From Corythucha ciliata (taxonomy: Eukaryota; Arthropoda; Insecta; Hemiptera; Tingidae), in the NCBI GenBank assembly GCA_038030265.1, contig CM075937.1:28438198-28502197 (forward strand): 64,000 bases of DNA, written 5' to 3'. Each line of letters starts with the position of its first letter. Positions within the stretch are counted from its first letter, which is position 1. The notes under the pieces are model-generated. The model had not been told where the DNA came from. It saw only the letters and a program-made list of their open reading frames with translations, and did no database searches. This document shows positions 32,254-43,816 of the stretch, one piece after another. The translations under genes were made by a program, and so were the position numbers.

Positions 32254-33784
32254 TTGCAGAATGGACAAAAGCTTGCAGAATGGGGTGTTTAAAATTATTT
32301 ACGACGCTGAAAATTCACACACAGTATTGCACCACCACTATACAAGTTTGATACGGAGCACTTTTCATTTTGTGCAAAAAGTACTAGTACTTCTCCCCAA
32401 GAGGTACTTTGCAGAATGGACAAAAGCTTGCAGAATGGGGTGTTTAAAATTGTGTACGAAGGTGAAAATTCACTCACACTGCACTTTTCATTTTGTGCAA
32501 AAAGTACTAGTACTTCTCCCTGAGAGGTACTTTGCAGAATCTGCAAAGCTTCTCGAGTGCACGTTGCTGAAGGGATAACAGCTTGCAGAACGGGATCTTG
32601 AAAATTTTGCATGATACGGAAAATTCTCACACTATCCCTCGGTGACACCAGCCACACGTCTCAGGATTATTTGAGGAAAAATCCGTTACTCTAGCAACGA
32701 GGCTGCGACAAATGTCGGTCTAGTAGTATAGTTTCGACCAGAAGGGAAGAAGTAAAAATTGACACAATAATAGATGCTTGTGTGGAGTTTGACGCTCTTT
32801 TATTTTTTCCATGTTCCATTGGGCGTTAAAACATTTGGACCCTTAGGAATAAAAAAGAGCATGACCTTATACTTGCATTTTTTCAATCACATCGCCATCA
32901 ATTATGAATAAAATCATCATTTTCATTCATAAATCGATGAGCATAATTGAAGTATAAGGTAATGCTCTTTTTTATTTTTATGGCTCATAGTTTGATAATT
33001 ACGTATTTCGTAAAAACGTACAATGTCCAACTTATTCCTTCCTGCAGCTGCTTTAACCCAACGCAAAATCGTTGGAAATTTGTTATGCTTTGTTAAGAAA
33101 ATGGCTTCAAACAACTGGGTCCACTCGGCACCACGAGGTCTTGTATTCGTTTGGATTTCTGGGTCACATTATACTTTCCTTTCTAAATTTCCTCTCTACG
33201 GATAAATCAATACTTTTCTTCCAATCGTTTCCATGGATCCTCATGTAAGTGAGAATGGTTATGGGATTATTTACGATGGGTGTGTAGTGGGATTTGTAGG
33301 GGAGGGGAGAGGATTTTCTAAAGTACATTCAATTTTAAGAAATGTACATGAATACAGGCGCCTATGTATATAGTGAAATTGAAGAAATTCAAACCTTGTA
33401 GCCTTCTAGATGGCTTTCGCTAGACAGTAAGTGAAAGGTGTTGAAATACGTGTACGTCTCCACTATAGGTACCTTGCAGAACGGGATCTTGAGAATTTTT
33501 CACGAGGCTGAAAATTGCATACTCAGTCTCCCACTGTCATCAGACACAAGGCTCAGGAATATCACTGGAATAATCGGTTTTTCCAGCAACCAGGCTTTGG
33601 CCAATTCTCTGTCTGCTTTCCTTTTTTGGCTATTGTTTCTACCAGATTACGAGGAGCACGAATAAGTGGCGCGATAATTTCTTGTGTACAATGTAGCACT
33701 CTTCGAATTTTGTGAGGTACAAACATTGGAGGTAATTATTTGTTATACTGGGCTAAGGAAATTATACCAAACAACTAGCAACTA
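32254..33784 (+). repeat. Left arm of the foldback MULE
   Basis: Composed of tandem terminal modules (TTGCAGAATGGGGTG...ACGCTGAAAATTCACAC... AAGTACTAGTACTTCTCCC), a middle portion shared with the right arm, and a second module type (CTTGCAGAACGGGATCTTG) at 32582 and 33474. A palindromic insert lies at 32847-32978. Minor frames inside it are repeat sequence. Confidence 0.85.
32847..32978. mobile_element. Palindromic insert in the left arm
   Basis: Inverted ends AATAAAAAAGAGCAT... CTTATACTT and complement, around ATCATCATTTTCATTC. The same palindrome is present at the mirror position (about 41000-41130) in the right arm. Confidence 0.7.
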
Positions 33785-34712
33785 GCAATTTTCACAAAAC
33801 TAGATCAGGACGACTTCTGTAACCCCAATATTTTGATAACTATAGGTATAGTTAGTTTTAAGCATTTTGTCCTTTATACGACGAAATACGTATGGCAATA
33901 CACCAAGGGCGTAGTTCAGTCTTCTTTACGGCCTCAGACTATCACCTACAAGAGGCTCTTTGTCCTGGCACCATCGATCTGGCAAATTTAGGCCGAGTAC
34001 TCAAATGGATCAACCTAAGTGTAGGCATTATTATTTCGTTTAACCAACGTTCTTTGGCGTAATTTGAAAAGTTACTTCGTATTCACTACCGAAAACAGGC
34101 TGGTTTTGCAAAAAAAAGTCCCAAACCCCACAAAAAGTTCAAAAAGGTCGCAGTTTTTCTATAATTTAAGGCTGATCCCTTGGTCTTTCGAGGTCAACAA
34201 TTGGTACACGTTATACCTATACCACCACAGACAACGTGAAACCATAAAATCATCTACCCTAATTATTGCAATCTTGCCCCCCTTTTTATAGCTTATTTTA
34301 CTGGACTCTTAGTTTATCACGTTTTAGGGGTGGTGAATCCGAATACCGATTTCCGACGCTCTACTAGTGCTCCTGCTTTCTGGACTAGGATAAAACTGAA
34401 ACTAGAAGTGCACCCAGTTAGGGGCAGCTAGGAATGGCTAATTTCTGCCACCAAAATAAAAAGAGAAAAAAAGTGTGCATGATATACATATATACACATA
34501 CATATGTATCTCAAGCCCAAGTGTCTCTTCCCAAGTGTCTTAGTGTGCGACAGTTTATTTTATTCTTGCTTGAAATAAGGCGCTGATGTTTAATGCGTGT
34601 CTTGACTTTCTTAGCTCGTATTCTTATTATTTGTTTTTGAGTACTATTCCATTATCTTCTGACATGAAATTCTGACTAAGTATAATAATAGACTATTCGA
34701 CCTCGGTGAATC
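33785..34712. other. 5' flank of the 1039-aa gene
   Basis: Non-coding DNA between the left arm and the start codon at 34713. It must contain the promoter; a (TA/CA)n-like tract (34478-34508) and AT-rich sequence are seen, but no decisive core promoter element. Confidence 0.4.
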
Positions 34713-37700
34713 ATGGATTCCGTCAACAGGATCTATCGATCCTCCAATCACTGGTTAACGGTTCAAGAATATTGTGACATATTACAGACTGTAGATATTA
34801 CCAGAACCATATCTTTTCCTCCGGTCCGTCCCAAGCCTGGTGACCTTTACGTTTACCGTAATGCTGAAAGGCAGGAAGATTGGAAATCGGATCAATACAG
34901 GTGGCGTCACACAGGTATCAAGCCATTGCCAACAAAAAATCCTGTTTTATATTGTCATTATTTTCAGACGTACAAAGGGAAAGGGTTTTTTAAAAGGGCA
35001 TTTACGAAATCAGGGAAAAATTTCTATTCCGACGTTACGATAATTCACTACGTTGGTTCCATTGAAGATGTTGTTCACGACAAACACGGCAATAGGAAAC
35101 GGTCATCCAGAAAACATGTCATGACAGCTAAATCTCAGTTGCTGGAACAAAAAAAGAAACTAGTGCTTCCCCCTCAGCAAGTCTACAAAGAATTGCAGGC
35201 GAAACCTATGCCAGCACAGCTTTGCCCTGTAATGCTTCCGAGAGATCACAAACAAGTCAGTAATAGCATTCTCAACGAGAGAGAACGTAAATTAATAAGC
35301 CAAGACGACATTATTGGTTTGTACGTGCTCCATGAGGAACTCGATGGCTTTGTTACTTTTCTGTCACTATGTCCCTCTCTAGTGGTAATTTGCATAAGTC
35401 ACAATATGATAAATTTGTACACAAAAATGTGTAAATTGGACGGATGCGCCTTATATTACGACACAACTTTCAATTTGGGAGACTTTTACGTGTCCACTTT
35501 GGTTTTTTCCCACACTGCTTTCCTCGAATCACCTGTTATTCCACTCGGTTATCTAATTCACCACTATAAAAAAACTGACGTCCATAGCTTATTTTTTTAT
35601 ATAACGTCCAAACTGTGCCCAGAAATTAAAAGCCAAATCATAGTGACTGACCGTGAAGCGTCTATCCGCAAAGCGATAGTTGAAACTTTACAAGGGTGTC
35701 ACGTATTTTGCTGGAACCACATTTTGACTGATGTGGAGTACTGGCTGAAAAAACAAAAAGGTTCTAACACTGAAGATATTAAAACGTACAAATCACACGT
35801 CTGGGATCTATTAGATTCTGACAGCGAGGACTTGTTTGAAATTAAGTATGAAGATATGTCGTCGGAATGGAGTGAAACCTTCAAAAAATATTTCGACGAT
35901 CATTTAAGAGATGATTTAGTGAAAAGTGGAAAATGGGTTCTCGAGACCCATAAAATCTATCGGGCAACGAGTGGCATAACAATAAACTCATCCGAAAGTT
36001 TTAACTCTGTTCTTAAACGATTCCTGAATAGAACGGAAGTTAGGCCTCAGGTTTTAGTTCTCTCACTGTTTCACCTCGACCTTTTTTATCAAAAAGAAAT
36101 CCTCCGAGGGTATTGTGACACGGGAAACTACAATCTCAAGGACGATATGAGGAAGCGATTCTTTGTTGAAATCGATGAGATTGAGTTCCCGTGTTCACAC
36201 ATACCCCTCGATCAAATTCCGTTCGTTTTCGGTCCCGAATACCCAATGCCTGAGCTAATCGACAGTAAAGTGGAAAAACCCTTTACGAATTACGGAGTTG
36301 CCAAATCGTTGGTTATGATGGGTAAAGTTCATCTGGTAGCAAGCCAGAAACTTTTCATTATTTCGGGTCTAGAAAACGAGAAGAAAAAAAATGTAGTACA
36401 TCTCTTCCCAGCCGAACAATGTTCTTGTAAAGCTCAAAGAGGTTGCCACCACATTCAAGCGGCCAAACTCGCGATAGGTGACGAAAAACAAACACACCCA
36501 TCAGTTAAACTATCGAAGATAATAAAAAGGTCTAAAGGATTCAAATCAGGAAGAAAAACCATCCCCAAAAAAGTCACCATTGTCGAGGCGGCAGACGATT
36601 CCATTTCTTCAGCGAATAAGGAAGAGGAAAATTTGAGTATACTAGTTCCTACGAAGAATGTAGGCTCTAGTATAATAAAGAAAAGGTTCAAAAGACCGTT
36701 AGAAGACCCATCGGAAGGCGACTTAACGGTGAACTTTGACTCACCCTTAGAAATTGAGCCTCTTCTTTCCTTGCCTACTCCCATTGCAAAAAAAATGCAG
36801 AGAGAATTAATTCCAACACAATGCAGGATCGGGGGTTCCCTAATTTATAAATCTGACCTTGACTGCTTAGTGAGCACGAATAATTCATCAACGGATAACT
36901 TCATCAATGATTCTATCATTGAGTCGTATTTATGGATATTGTCGGACGAATACACCAAAAAACACGCACACGTCAGAATATTCACGTGCGATAATATTCT
37001 CCTCCAATACAATTCCTCGGACTCGTTCAAAAACAGCGTAGCCAATTTGCTACGCTATAATATTCCCGATTTTGACGTTATACTTGTCCCTGTTGTGATG
37101 CATGGTCACTGCACATTGCTAATTATTATCACCAGGCATAATTTAATAATTTATCTGGATAGTCTAGGCAGATCAAAAGGCGAACAAGCAGTGCGAAAAT
37201 TATTGTCACTGCTTCGGGCGTATCGAAGATTGAATGGTGATGAATTCGACGCTCGAGACTACAGGATTATAGCTCCCAAAGACGTTCCATTACAGAACAA
37301 TAACTATGATTGTGGAGTGTTTGTAATGAAGTATGCCGAATACATATTAAACGAAGAAATTCCTGATTTTGACAAATATTCAATGGCAATATCACGAGTT
37401 GAGATAAACGATAAAATACTGTCATGCATGGAGGGAAAAAATCAAATACCACCTCCTAGGGAATATAGTATTGAAAGATATTGCCTTGACCTATTGGACT
37501 ACATTGACATCAAGAACGTAGCAGTTTCGAGAACATTTGCCAACACCACGACACCATCCCTGGATACCATTCGCAATTTGATCGAAAAATACCGGGAAGA
37601 TGACATGGAATTCGCTAAGTGCACTCTAGACGACTGTCGCATGTCTGCTCAAGACACCTGGATCATGTGTAGAAAATGCGAAAACTGGTTTCATGTACGG

Positions 37701-37832
37701 TGTGCGCAAATCACAACAAATTCCCGCAGTCATACTTTTATATGCGAAAGGTGCGGACGAATCCCTAAAAAAACGCGAACATTGAAAATCCGACGAGACG
37801 TAAATTACTACTTTCCTTACTTGAAAAAGTAA
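34713..37832 (+). CDS. MULE transposase with SWIM finger, Ulp1/C48 protease domain and PHD finger
   Basis: A single intronless ORF of 1039 aa. Residues 1-200 form an N-terminal region (YRWRHTGIKPLP, SDVTIIHYVG) of unassigned DNA-binding character. The MULE DDE core has Asp250 (YYDTTFNLGDFYVSTLVF), Asp313 (VTDREASIRKAI) and Glu428 (INSSESFNSVLKRF). A SWIM finger is CxCx5CxH at Cys570, Cys572, Cys578, His580. Residues about 700-880 match Ulp1-type (C48) cysteine peptidases: His799, Asp816 (IIYLDSLG), Gln861 and Cys867 (QNNNYDCGVFVMKYAEYIL), so the catalytic set is complete. The C terminus has a PHD finger (C970, C975, C986, C989, H994, C997, C1011, C1014). Predicted role: nuclear transposition with possible de-SUMOylating activity and chromatin reading; the last two are inference. 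Known plant and animal MULE elements also carry Ulp1 domains; the PHD addition is less familiar to me. No disruptions seen. Confidence 0.9.
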   Translation: MDSVNRIYRSSNHWLTVQEYCDILQTVDITRTISFPPVRPKPGDLYVYRNAERQEDWKSDQYRWRHTGIKPLPTKNPVLYCHYFQTYKGKGFFKRAFTKSGKNFYSDVTIIHYVGSIEDVVHDKHGNRKRSSRKHVMTAKSQLLEQKKKLVLPPQQVYKELQAKPMPAQLCPVMLPRDHKQVSNSILNERERKLISQDDIIGLYVLHEELDGFVTFLSLCPSLVVICISHNMINLYTKMCKLDGCALYYDTTFNLGDFYVSTLVFSHTAFLESPVIPLGYLIHHYKKTDVHSLFFYITSKLCPEIKSQIIVTDREASIRKAIVETLQGCHVFCWNHILTDVEYWLKKQKGSNTEDIKTYKSHVWDLLDSDSEDLFEIKYEDMSSEWSETFKKYFDDHLRDDLVKSGKWVLETHKIYRATSGITINSSESFNSVLKRFLNRTEVRPQVLVLSLFHLDLFYQKEILRGYCDTGNYNLKDDMRKRFFVEIDEIEFPCSHIPLDQIPFVFGPEYPMPELIDSKVEKPFTNYGVAKSLVMMGKVHLVASQKLFIISGLENEKKKNVVHLFPAEQCSCKAQRGCHHIQAAKLAIGDEKQTHPSVKLSKIIKRSKGFKSGRKTIPKKVTIVEAADDSISSANKEEENLSILVPTKNVGSSIIKKRFKRPLEDPSEGDLTVNFDSPLEIEPLLSLPTPIAKKMQRELIPTQCRIGGSLIYKSDLDCLVSTNNSSTDNFINDSIIESYLWILSDEYTKKHAHVRIFTCDNILLQYNSSDSFKNSVANLLRYNIPDFDVILVPVVMHGHCTLLIIITRHNLIIYLDSLGRSKGEQAVRKLLSLLRAYRRLNGDEFDARDYRIIAPKDVPLQNNNYDCGVFVMKYAEYILNEEIPDFDKYSMAISRVEINDKILSCMEGKNQIPPPREYSIERYCLDLLDYIDIKNVAVSRTFANTTTPSLDTIRNLIEKYREDDMEFAKCTLDDCRMSAQDTWIMCRKCENWFHVRCAQITTNSRSHTFICERCGRIPKKTRTLKIRRDVNYYFPYLKK

Positions 37833-37845
37833 AAGTGATATAGCT

Positions 37846-37851
37846 AATAAA
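37846..37851 (+). promoter_or_regulatory. Polyadenylation signal AATAAA
   Basis: An AATAAA hexamer begins 13 nt after the stop codon of the 1039-aa ORF, a compact 3' end consistent with a functional transcript unit. It is common by chance in AT-rich DNA. Confidence 0.4.
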
Positions 37852-38314
37852 ACTGAGGTGGCAAATACTAATCCGATATGAGAAAAAAACAAAAATAATA
37901 GCAATTGAAGCGTGAACAAGAATAATTTTTGAAATAGAGGGGGAAAAAAGAGAATAGGAAAAAGTATCAAACGCGAAGTAACAAAAAGAACAAAAAATGA
38001 TTATTTATTAATTTCATATGAAGACTTATAGGTACTTTTAAGTCTTAACTAAGCGTACATCCCTTTGTTGAATCTGTAATTGCATATTTATTGAAGAAAG
38101 TTTTGCCATTTCCGTGGAGTAACGGTTGGGTCTTTTGTACACTTTTGTTGCACGTTGAAAACGCAGAAAACTGCCTATATTCTGTTCAAACCTTTATTAT
38201 AGCTAAGTACATCTTACCATCCTCAGGCATTTACACTGATAACACAAACGAGTTAATGAGAGAAATGAGTTACGGCAATTAACCCAACGGTCTTTTTTCC
38301 CTCTTTGTCATTTT

Positions 38315-39140
38315 TATTTCCATTCGCTAATTCTTTTTTGTCATGAATGGATGTCTGCTTAAGTGTACTTTGCGAAAAATATGTACATAAAGGCTCAAAA
38401 TTCATAGTATTGGTTGTTCTCTGCGTTTTCAACGCATAACAAGTCCAGAAATGTTTTTGTTTTCTATCCGCTTACGGGGAAAAAAAAATTAAATATAATA
38501 ATAATAATGTTCGTTCATGTTTTTTTACCTTTAAATATAACGATGCGCACGTATACGAGTTACTATTTCCATTCACCAACTCTTTTTAGTCATGAATGGA
38601 TGTCCAAGACTACTTAGGTGTACTTGGCGAAAAATATGTAAATAAAGGTTGAAAAATCATAGTATTGGTTGTTCTCTGCGTTTTCAACGCGTAACAAGTC
38701 CTGAAATTATTTTGTTAGAAAGAATTTTCTGTTTTTGTTTATTCTATCCGCTTAAGAAGAAGAAAAAAAAAAAAAAAGTAAAACAAAAAAAAAATATGTT
38801 TTAATGTTTGTTTATGTTTTTTTTGTTTTTTTACGTTTACAAATAACGATGCGTACGTATACGAGATACTATTTCCATTCACGAACTCTTTTTTGTCATG
38901 AATGGATGTCCAAGACTACTAAGGTTCAAAAATCATAGTATTGGTTGTTCTCTGCGTTTTCAACGGGTAACAAGTCCAGAAATTATTTTGTTTGTTTTGT
39001 TAGAAAGAATTTTCTGTTTTTTTTTTTATTCTATCCGCTTAAGAAAAAAAAATTAATAATGTTCATTCATGTTTTTTTTTTACCTTTCAAAATGACGATA
39101 AGTACGTATACGATTTAATATTTCCATTCACTAACTCTTT
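38315..39140 (+). repeat. Tandem repeat of about 250-300 bp units, three copies plus a partial
   Basis: The block TATTTCCATTC...AACTCTTTTT recurs at about 38315, 38563, 38869 and 39119. CATAGTATTGGTTGTTCTCT recurs at about 38405, 38660 and 38935. Units differ by small indels in A/T tracts. It lies 3' of the MULE gene inside the foldback element. Confidence 0.8.
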
Positions 39141-40194
39141 TTTATCCAACAATTTGTATTCGAATAAAACGTTATCCCTCAGACTGGAATAAAAAATGGT
39201 GCCTAACAAAGAACAAATATAAAAAAAGGGGAAGGCGAGAAAGAAGATAAATAATATTGTATATGGAAAAAAAAAAATAATTTTTAACAATGGCCTATCA
39301 TCTTCAAGTGAAGAGTTATTTAGTAATTTCATTTTTTATCGTAAAATCCCTCATCAGCTCTTGGAAATCAAACTCAATTTAATTGTATTTATGTAGAAAG
39401 CTTGGTCAACCATAAACAACTTATATCCAGTCAAGAAGAACATGAACCCTCGGCCAGCGCTCTCTCTCAAAACGTCAAGAATCATCCTGACGAAACGTCG
39501 CGAAGTGATTTTACATTCAGACAGGATATAAGGTCGAAAATAAAACAAATAAATAAATCCAACCTGTCGTAAAAGAAAAAACAATTAAAAATAAAGTGTT
39601 ATTATCAAACTTAAGTTGCATGAAAGGGGTTAGGAAAAATAGCAGGAGGGGCTGATCACAGGAGGGCGAGGTCTACATTTAACTTGACGGGCTATAACTT
39701 CATCTTCCTAAAATTTACTTATAAACTCAAACAATGAGGAAGATGCATGATTTCCAAAAATTTTACATTTGTCATCAAATTTAGTCCCGGAGTTGTTAAA
39801 TGCCTAAACTATCTTCTACTACTCCACTGTTCTAGACAAGACTGTTCGAGGACGGGTCAGAGAAACATCTCTTTCATCACTTATCACTTTAGGTCTAGCG
39901 AAAACCTGCTTGAAGGCTACAAGGTTTGGATTCTTGCCTTTCAACATAATTAGGCCCGTATCGATAGCAATTTCTTGAACTTAAATGTACTTACAGAAAT
40001 CCCCCCATCCAGCCATTCCAACCCCACCATTGCCCACCCCCGCACCCCCTTACCATTCTCATTAGCCTTTACAGAAGACTCCGAACAAATGATTTAAATT
40101 AAAAAAAAAATGATGTGATAATTGCCTACTTGGGGGAATTATTTAGGAGAATATTAGAATTTGATTCAGACATCCAATCGATTAGAAGAACTTT
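39141..40194. other. 3' interior of the foldback element
   Basis: Non-coding. At about 39890-40110 there is a diverged, extra copy of the arm segment found at 40550-40740 (CTAGCGAAAnCCnnCTnGAAGGCTACAAGG, then the CCCC-rich run and ACCATTCTCA), showing that arm modules also exist inside the right arm's inner edge. Confidence 0.5.
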
Positions 40195-41959
40195 TGTTGC
40201 TAGTTGTATGGTATAATTTCCTTAGCCCAGTATAACAAATAATTACCTCCAATGTTTGTACCTCACAAAATTCGAAGAGTGCTACATTGTACACAAGAAA
40301 TTATCGCGCCACTTATTCGTGCTCCTCGTAATCTGGTAGAAACAATAGCCAAAAAAGGAAAGCAGACAGAGAATTGGCCAAAGCCTGGTTGCTGGAAAAA
40401 CCGATTATTACAGTGATATTCCTGAGGCTTGTGTCTGATGACAGTGGGAGACTGAGTATGCAATTTTCAGCCTCGTGAAAAATTCTCAAGATCCCGTTCT
40501 GCAAGGTACCTATAGTGGAGACGTACACGTATTTCAACACCTTTCACTTACTGTCTAGCGAAAGCCATCTAGAAGGCTACAAGGTTTGAATTTCTTCAAT
40601 TTCACTATACATAGGCGCCTGTATTCATGTACATTTCTTAAAATTGAATGTACTTTAGAAAATCCTCTCCCCTCCCCTACAAATCCCACTACACACCCAT
40701 CGTAAATAATCCCATAACCATTCTCACTTACATGAGGATCCATGGAAACGATTGGAAGAAAAGTATTGATTTATCCGTAGAGAGGAAATTTAGAAAGGAA
40801 AGTATAATGTGACCCAGAAATCCAAACGAATACAAGACCTCGTGGTGCCGAGTGGACCCAGTTGTTTGAAGCCATTTTCTTAACAAAGCATAACAAATTT
40901 CCAACGATTTTGCGTTGGGTTAAAGCAGCTGCAGGAAGGAATAAGTTGGACATTGTACGTTTTTACGAAATACGTAATTATCAAACCATGAGCCATAAAA
41001 ATAAAAAAGAGCATTACCTTATACTTCAATTATGCTCATCGATTTATGAATGAAAATGATGATTTTATTCATAATTGATGGCGATGTGATTGAAAAAATG
41101 CAAGTATAAGGTCATGCTCTTTTTTATTCCTAAGGGTCCAAATGTTTTAACGCCCAATGGAACATGGAAAAAATAAAAGAGCGTCAAACTCCACACAAGC
41201 ATCTATTATTGTGTCAATTTTTACTTCTTCCCTTCTGGTCGAAACTATACTAGACCGACATTTGTCGCAGCCTCGTTGCTAGAGTAACGGATTTTTCCTC
41301 AAATAATCCTGAGACGTGTGGCTGGTGTCACCGAGGGATAGTGTGAGAATTTTCCGTATCATGCAAAATTTTCAAGATCCCGTTCTGCAAGCTGTTATCC
41401 CTTCAGCAACGTGCACTCGAGAAGCATTACATACCTTTCACATCCATCCACTTCCTGTCTAGCGCGAGCCAGCTTGAAAGCTACAAGTTTGGATTTCTTG
41501 AGTTACAATATAAACACAGACACGTATATAGATAGGCCTTTTTTGAAGTTGAATAACCAAATGAAAAGTACTCCGTATCAAACTTGTATAGTGGTGGTGC
41601 AATACTGTGTGTGAATTTTCAGCGTCGTACACAATTTTAAACACCCCATTCTGCAAGCTTTTGTCCATTCTGCAAAGTACCTCTCAGGGAGAAGTACTAG
41701 TACTTTTTGCACAAAATGAAAAGTGCTCCGTATCAAACTTGTATAGTGGTGGTGCAATACTGTGTGTGAATTTTCAGCGTCGTACACAATTTTAACCTTT
41801 GCAAGCTTTTGTCCATTCTGCAAAGTACCTCTCGGGCAGAAGTACTAGTACTTTTTGCACAAAATGAAAAGTGCTCCGTATCAAACTTGTATAGTGGTGG
41901 TGCAATACTGTGTGTGAATTTTCAGCGTCGTACAAAATTTTAATCACCCCATTCTGCAA
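40195..41959 (-). repeat. Right arm of the foldback MULE
   Basis: Inverted copy of 32254-33784, longer because it holds three rather than two terminal modules and an extra segment at about 41425-41570 (CTTCCTGTCTAGCGCGAGCC...) absent from the left arm. Over most of its length it is nearly identical to the left arm. Confidence 0.85.
41000..41130. mobile_element. Palindromic insert in the right arm
   Basis: Mirror copy of 32847-32978, at the same position of the arm. Confidence 0.65.
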
Positions 41960-43080
41960 GCAATGGTTCCCAAAGCTTGGAAAAAATGCAGCCCCCCCCC
42001 CCCACCAGCAACATAAAACCATATTGTCCATGAGTTTTCCAAAAGTTTTGGATAGTTGAACCAAACTCTGATGGAATTTTTAAACAAAATGTCCATAAAT
42101 GAACCTAATCATTATATGTAGTACTATAAAACAAATTGCTTTTATTGATTTTTGGTGCCATTAGAATGTGATTCAACTATAGTTAAATTTTGGTGTGACT
42201 TGCCGTTCGCTCAGCCGTTCTTCTTACCACCCCTTCTACCTACTTCGTATAGTGCATTGCAAACTGACTGAGCCCGCGTTTTCTCGCATTTGTTTTTACG
42301 TGAAACGTCTTTATTTTTACTAGTCGTATTCTTTTGTCTCATAGCTGGTGTCAGTGCGGATGTCATTAGAAGCTGAAAATTATTCGAGTAATCAATCAAG
42401 TATGGAGTGGGATAAGAAAGAATTAGTGGGGCCCGAGCTCATGGTGCAATCGAAATGTTCAAGTAAAAAGTTTAATTAACAATTAAAACTTAGAAATCCT
42501 GTCCGATTAACCACTGGAAAGAAACGGCACAAACTGGGTTGAACGACAACGCGCGCTCCTTGTCATTTCACTGCTCCTCCCTAGAAACGGAACGGGGAGC
42601 AGAGCGATGTTCGGTTCGGCAGAATGATCGCCCAATTTGTTCGACCTTTCCGCTCCGCTCAGCGGCAGTTTGTTACAAGTGTGGACGCGGCTTAAGCAAT
42701 CCTAGAAACGAAGACAGGTTGGGGGGTTACCCGCTCCATAGCTTTCCTACCCTACCTGCCTTCACGCTACCGTCCATCACCCCGCAATCCCGTTTGAGAA
42801 GGGATTCCCTTCTCAAACACTTACTCCCCAATAAGAAGATATGAAGAAAACCACAATAATGCATAAATTAATATCTTGGGGCGGAAAGGCGGGGTTGGCT
42901 TCTGCTCCAGCACCAAGCGCATCACCCCGTAGACGAGTGAGAACTAAGACCTTCTTCTGCCGCTTGGGAATGCCATAGGCTGGAAGCCTTAACATTAACG
43001 TTAAATTATGCACGAAAATGCTTCAAATAATTATTAATCACCACTAATATTTCTGTTACAGTGGTAATGTTGTTTGTTCA
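41960..43080. other. Non-coding stretch
   Basis: No gene recognised. It has a C-tract (41992-42003), AT-rich sequence to 42500 and a more GC-rich part (42540-42840) with short frames of no known family. The missing 5' part of the MULE/YqaJ gene was looked for here on the minus strand and not found. Confidence 0.4.
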
Positions 43081-43816
43081 TAAGGCCGGGTGCACACGAC
43101 GCGTTAGGACAGATACCTAGAAGTAAGTCTATGGGGCAGTGCACACGTAACGCCGCTGCAAGAGACGCCCGACTGCAAGCTTGAATTGACGCCGGTTTCT
43201 GTGGAACGCGCGTCCCTTTTTTATCGCTCGCTTACCCTCCGATACCTACCAATACACAGAAGTCTGTGGAGCAGTGCACACGGGCAGTCGGGCGTCACTT
43301 GCCGCTCGGCGTCGCAGGAGTGAGACAGCTGTTGTTCTTATTCATTTTTTTTTGTCAAAAATTTTCTTTTTTGACTCATTATTTCTCAATAATGAGTCTT
43401 TGTAATCGTACCGCAAAAAAATTTTTCTGACCCCCCCCCCTCAAAATTTGTAGTTTTACGTTTCAAAGTGCGTAGAATCCAAATTTGAAAAACCGGGCCA
43501 TATCTTGCCCTAGGATTGCCTGAAAAAACTCGTTCTTTCGCACATAGACTCCATTTGGGGTCTAGTTGGTCCTAACATCTGATCAGTTTGATCAAATAAC
43601 TCCCTGGGGTTTTATGGGCCAAAAGCGGGTTCGAAATGGGTATTTTTAAAGGATTTGGGATCATAGGGGTGAGGGGTGTCGATTTTCATGTAATTTCACG
43701 CCGGATTTGACTACATCCATGAATAATAAACCTATGAACAGTCGAAATAATAAGGCATTGTTCGATAATTCGGAGCGTTTTTCAAACATTTTCATTTTTT
43801 TTTTTAGTTTTAAAAA

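Larger units (their letters stand above)
32254..41959 (+). mobile_element. Foldback MULE, 9.7 kb, with long inverted arms
   Basis: Two inverted arms (32254-33784 and 40195-41959) flank a single intact coding gene (34713-37832). The outermost sequence on both sides is TTGCAGAATGG-type and recurs as tandem modules of about 150 bp. Mutator-like enzymes cut at terminal inverted repeats and leave 8-11 bp duplications; I could not find a matching duplication at the outer edges, so either the edges have decayed or the left junction is a deletion. Position relative to the decayed MULE/YqaJ gene shows it is the later arrival or that its insertion removed that gene's 5' end. Confidence 0.75.

Noticed and set aside
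32033..32578. 181-aa plus-strand ORF
   Set aside because: It runs antisense through the MULE/YqaJ gene and into the tandem modules of the foldback arm.
38315..39140. CRISPR-like array
   Set aside because: The repeats are direct units of about 250-300 bp with no short-repeat/spacer alternation, in a eukaryotic genome.
41960..41975. Target duplication for the foldback MULE
   Set aside because: Bases outside the right arm (CAATGGTTCC) do not match those outside the left arm (GCCGCCCTAA).
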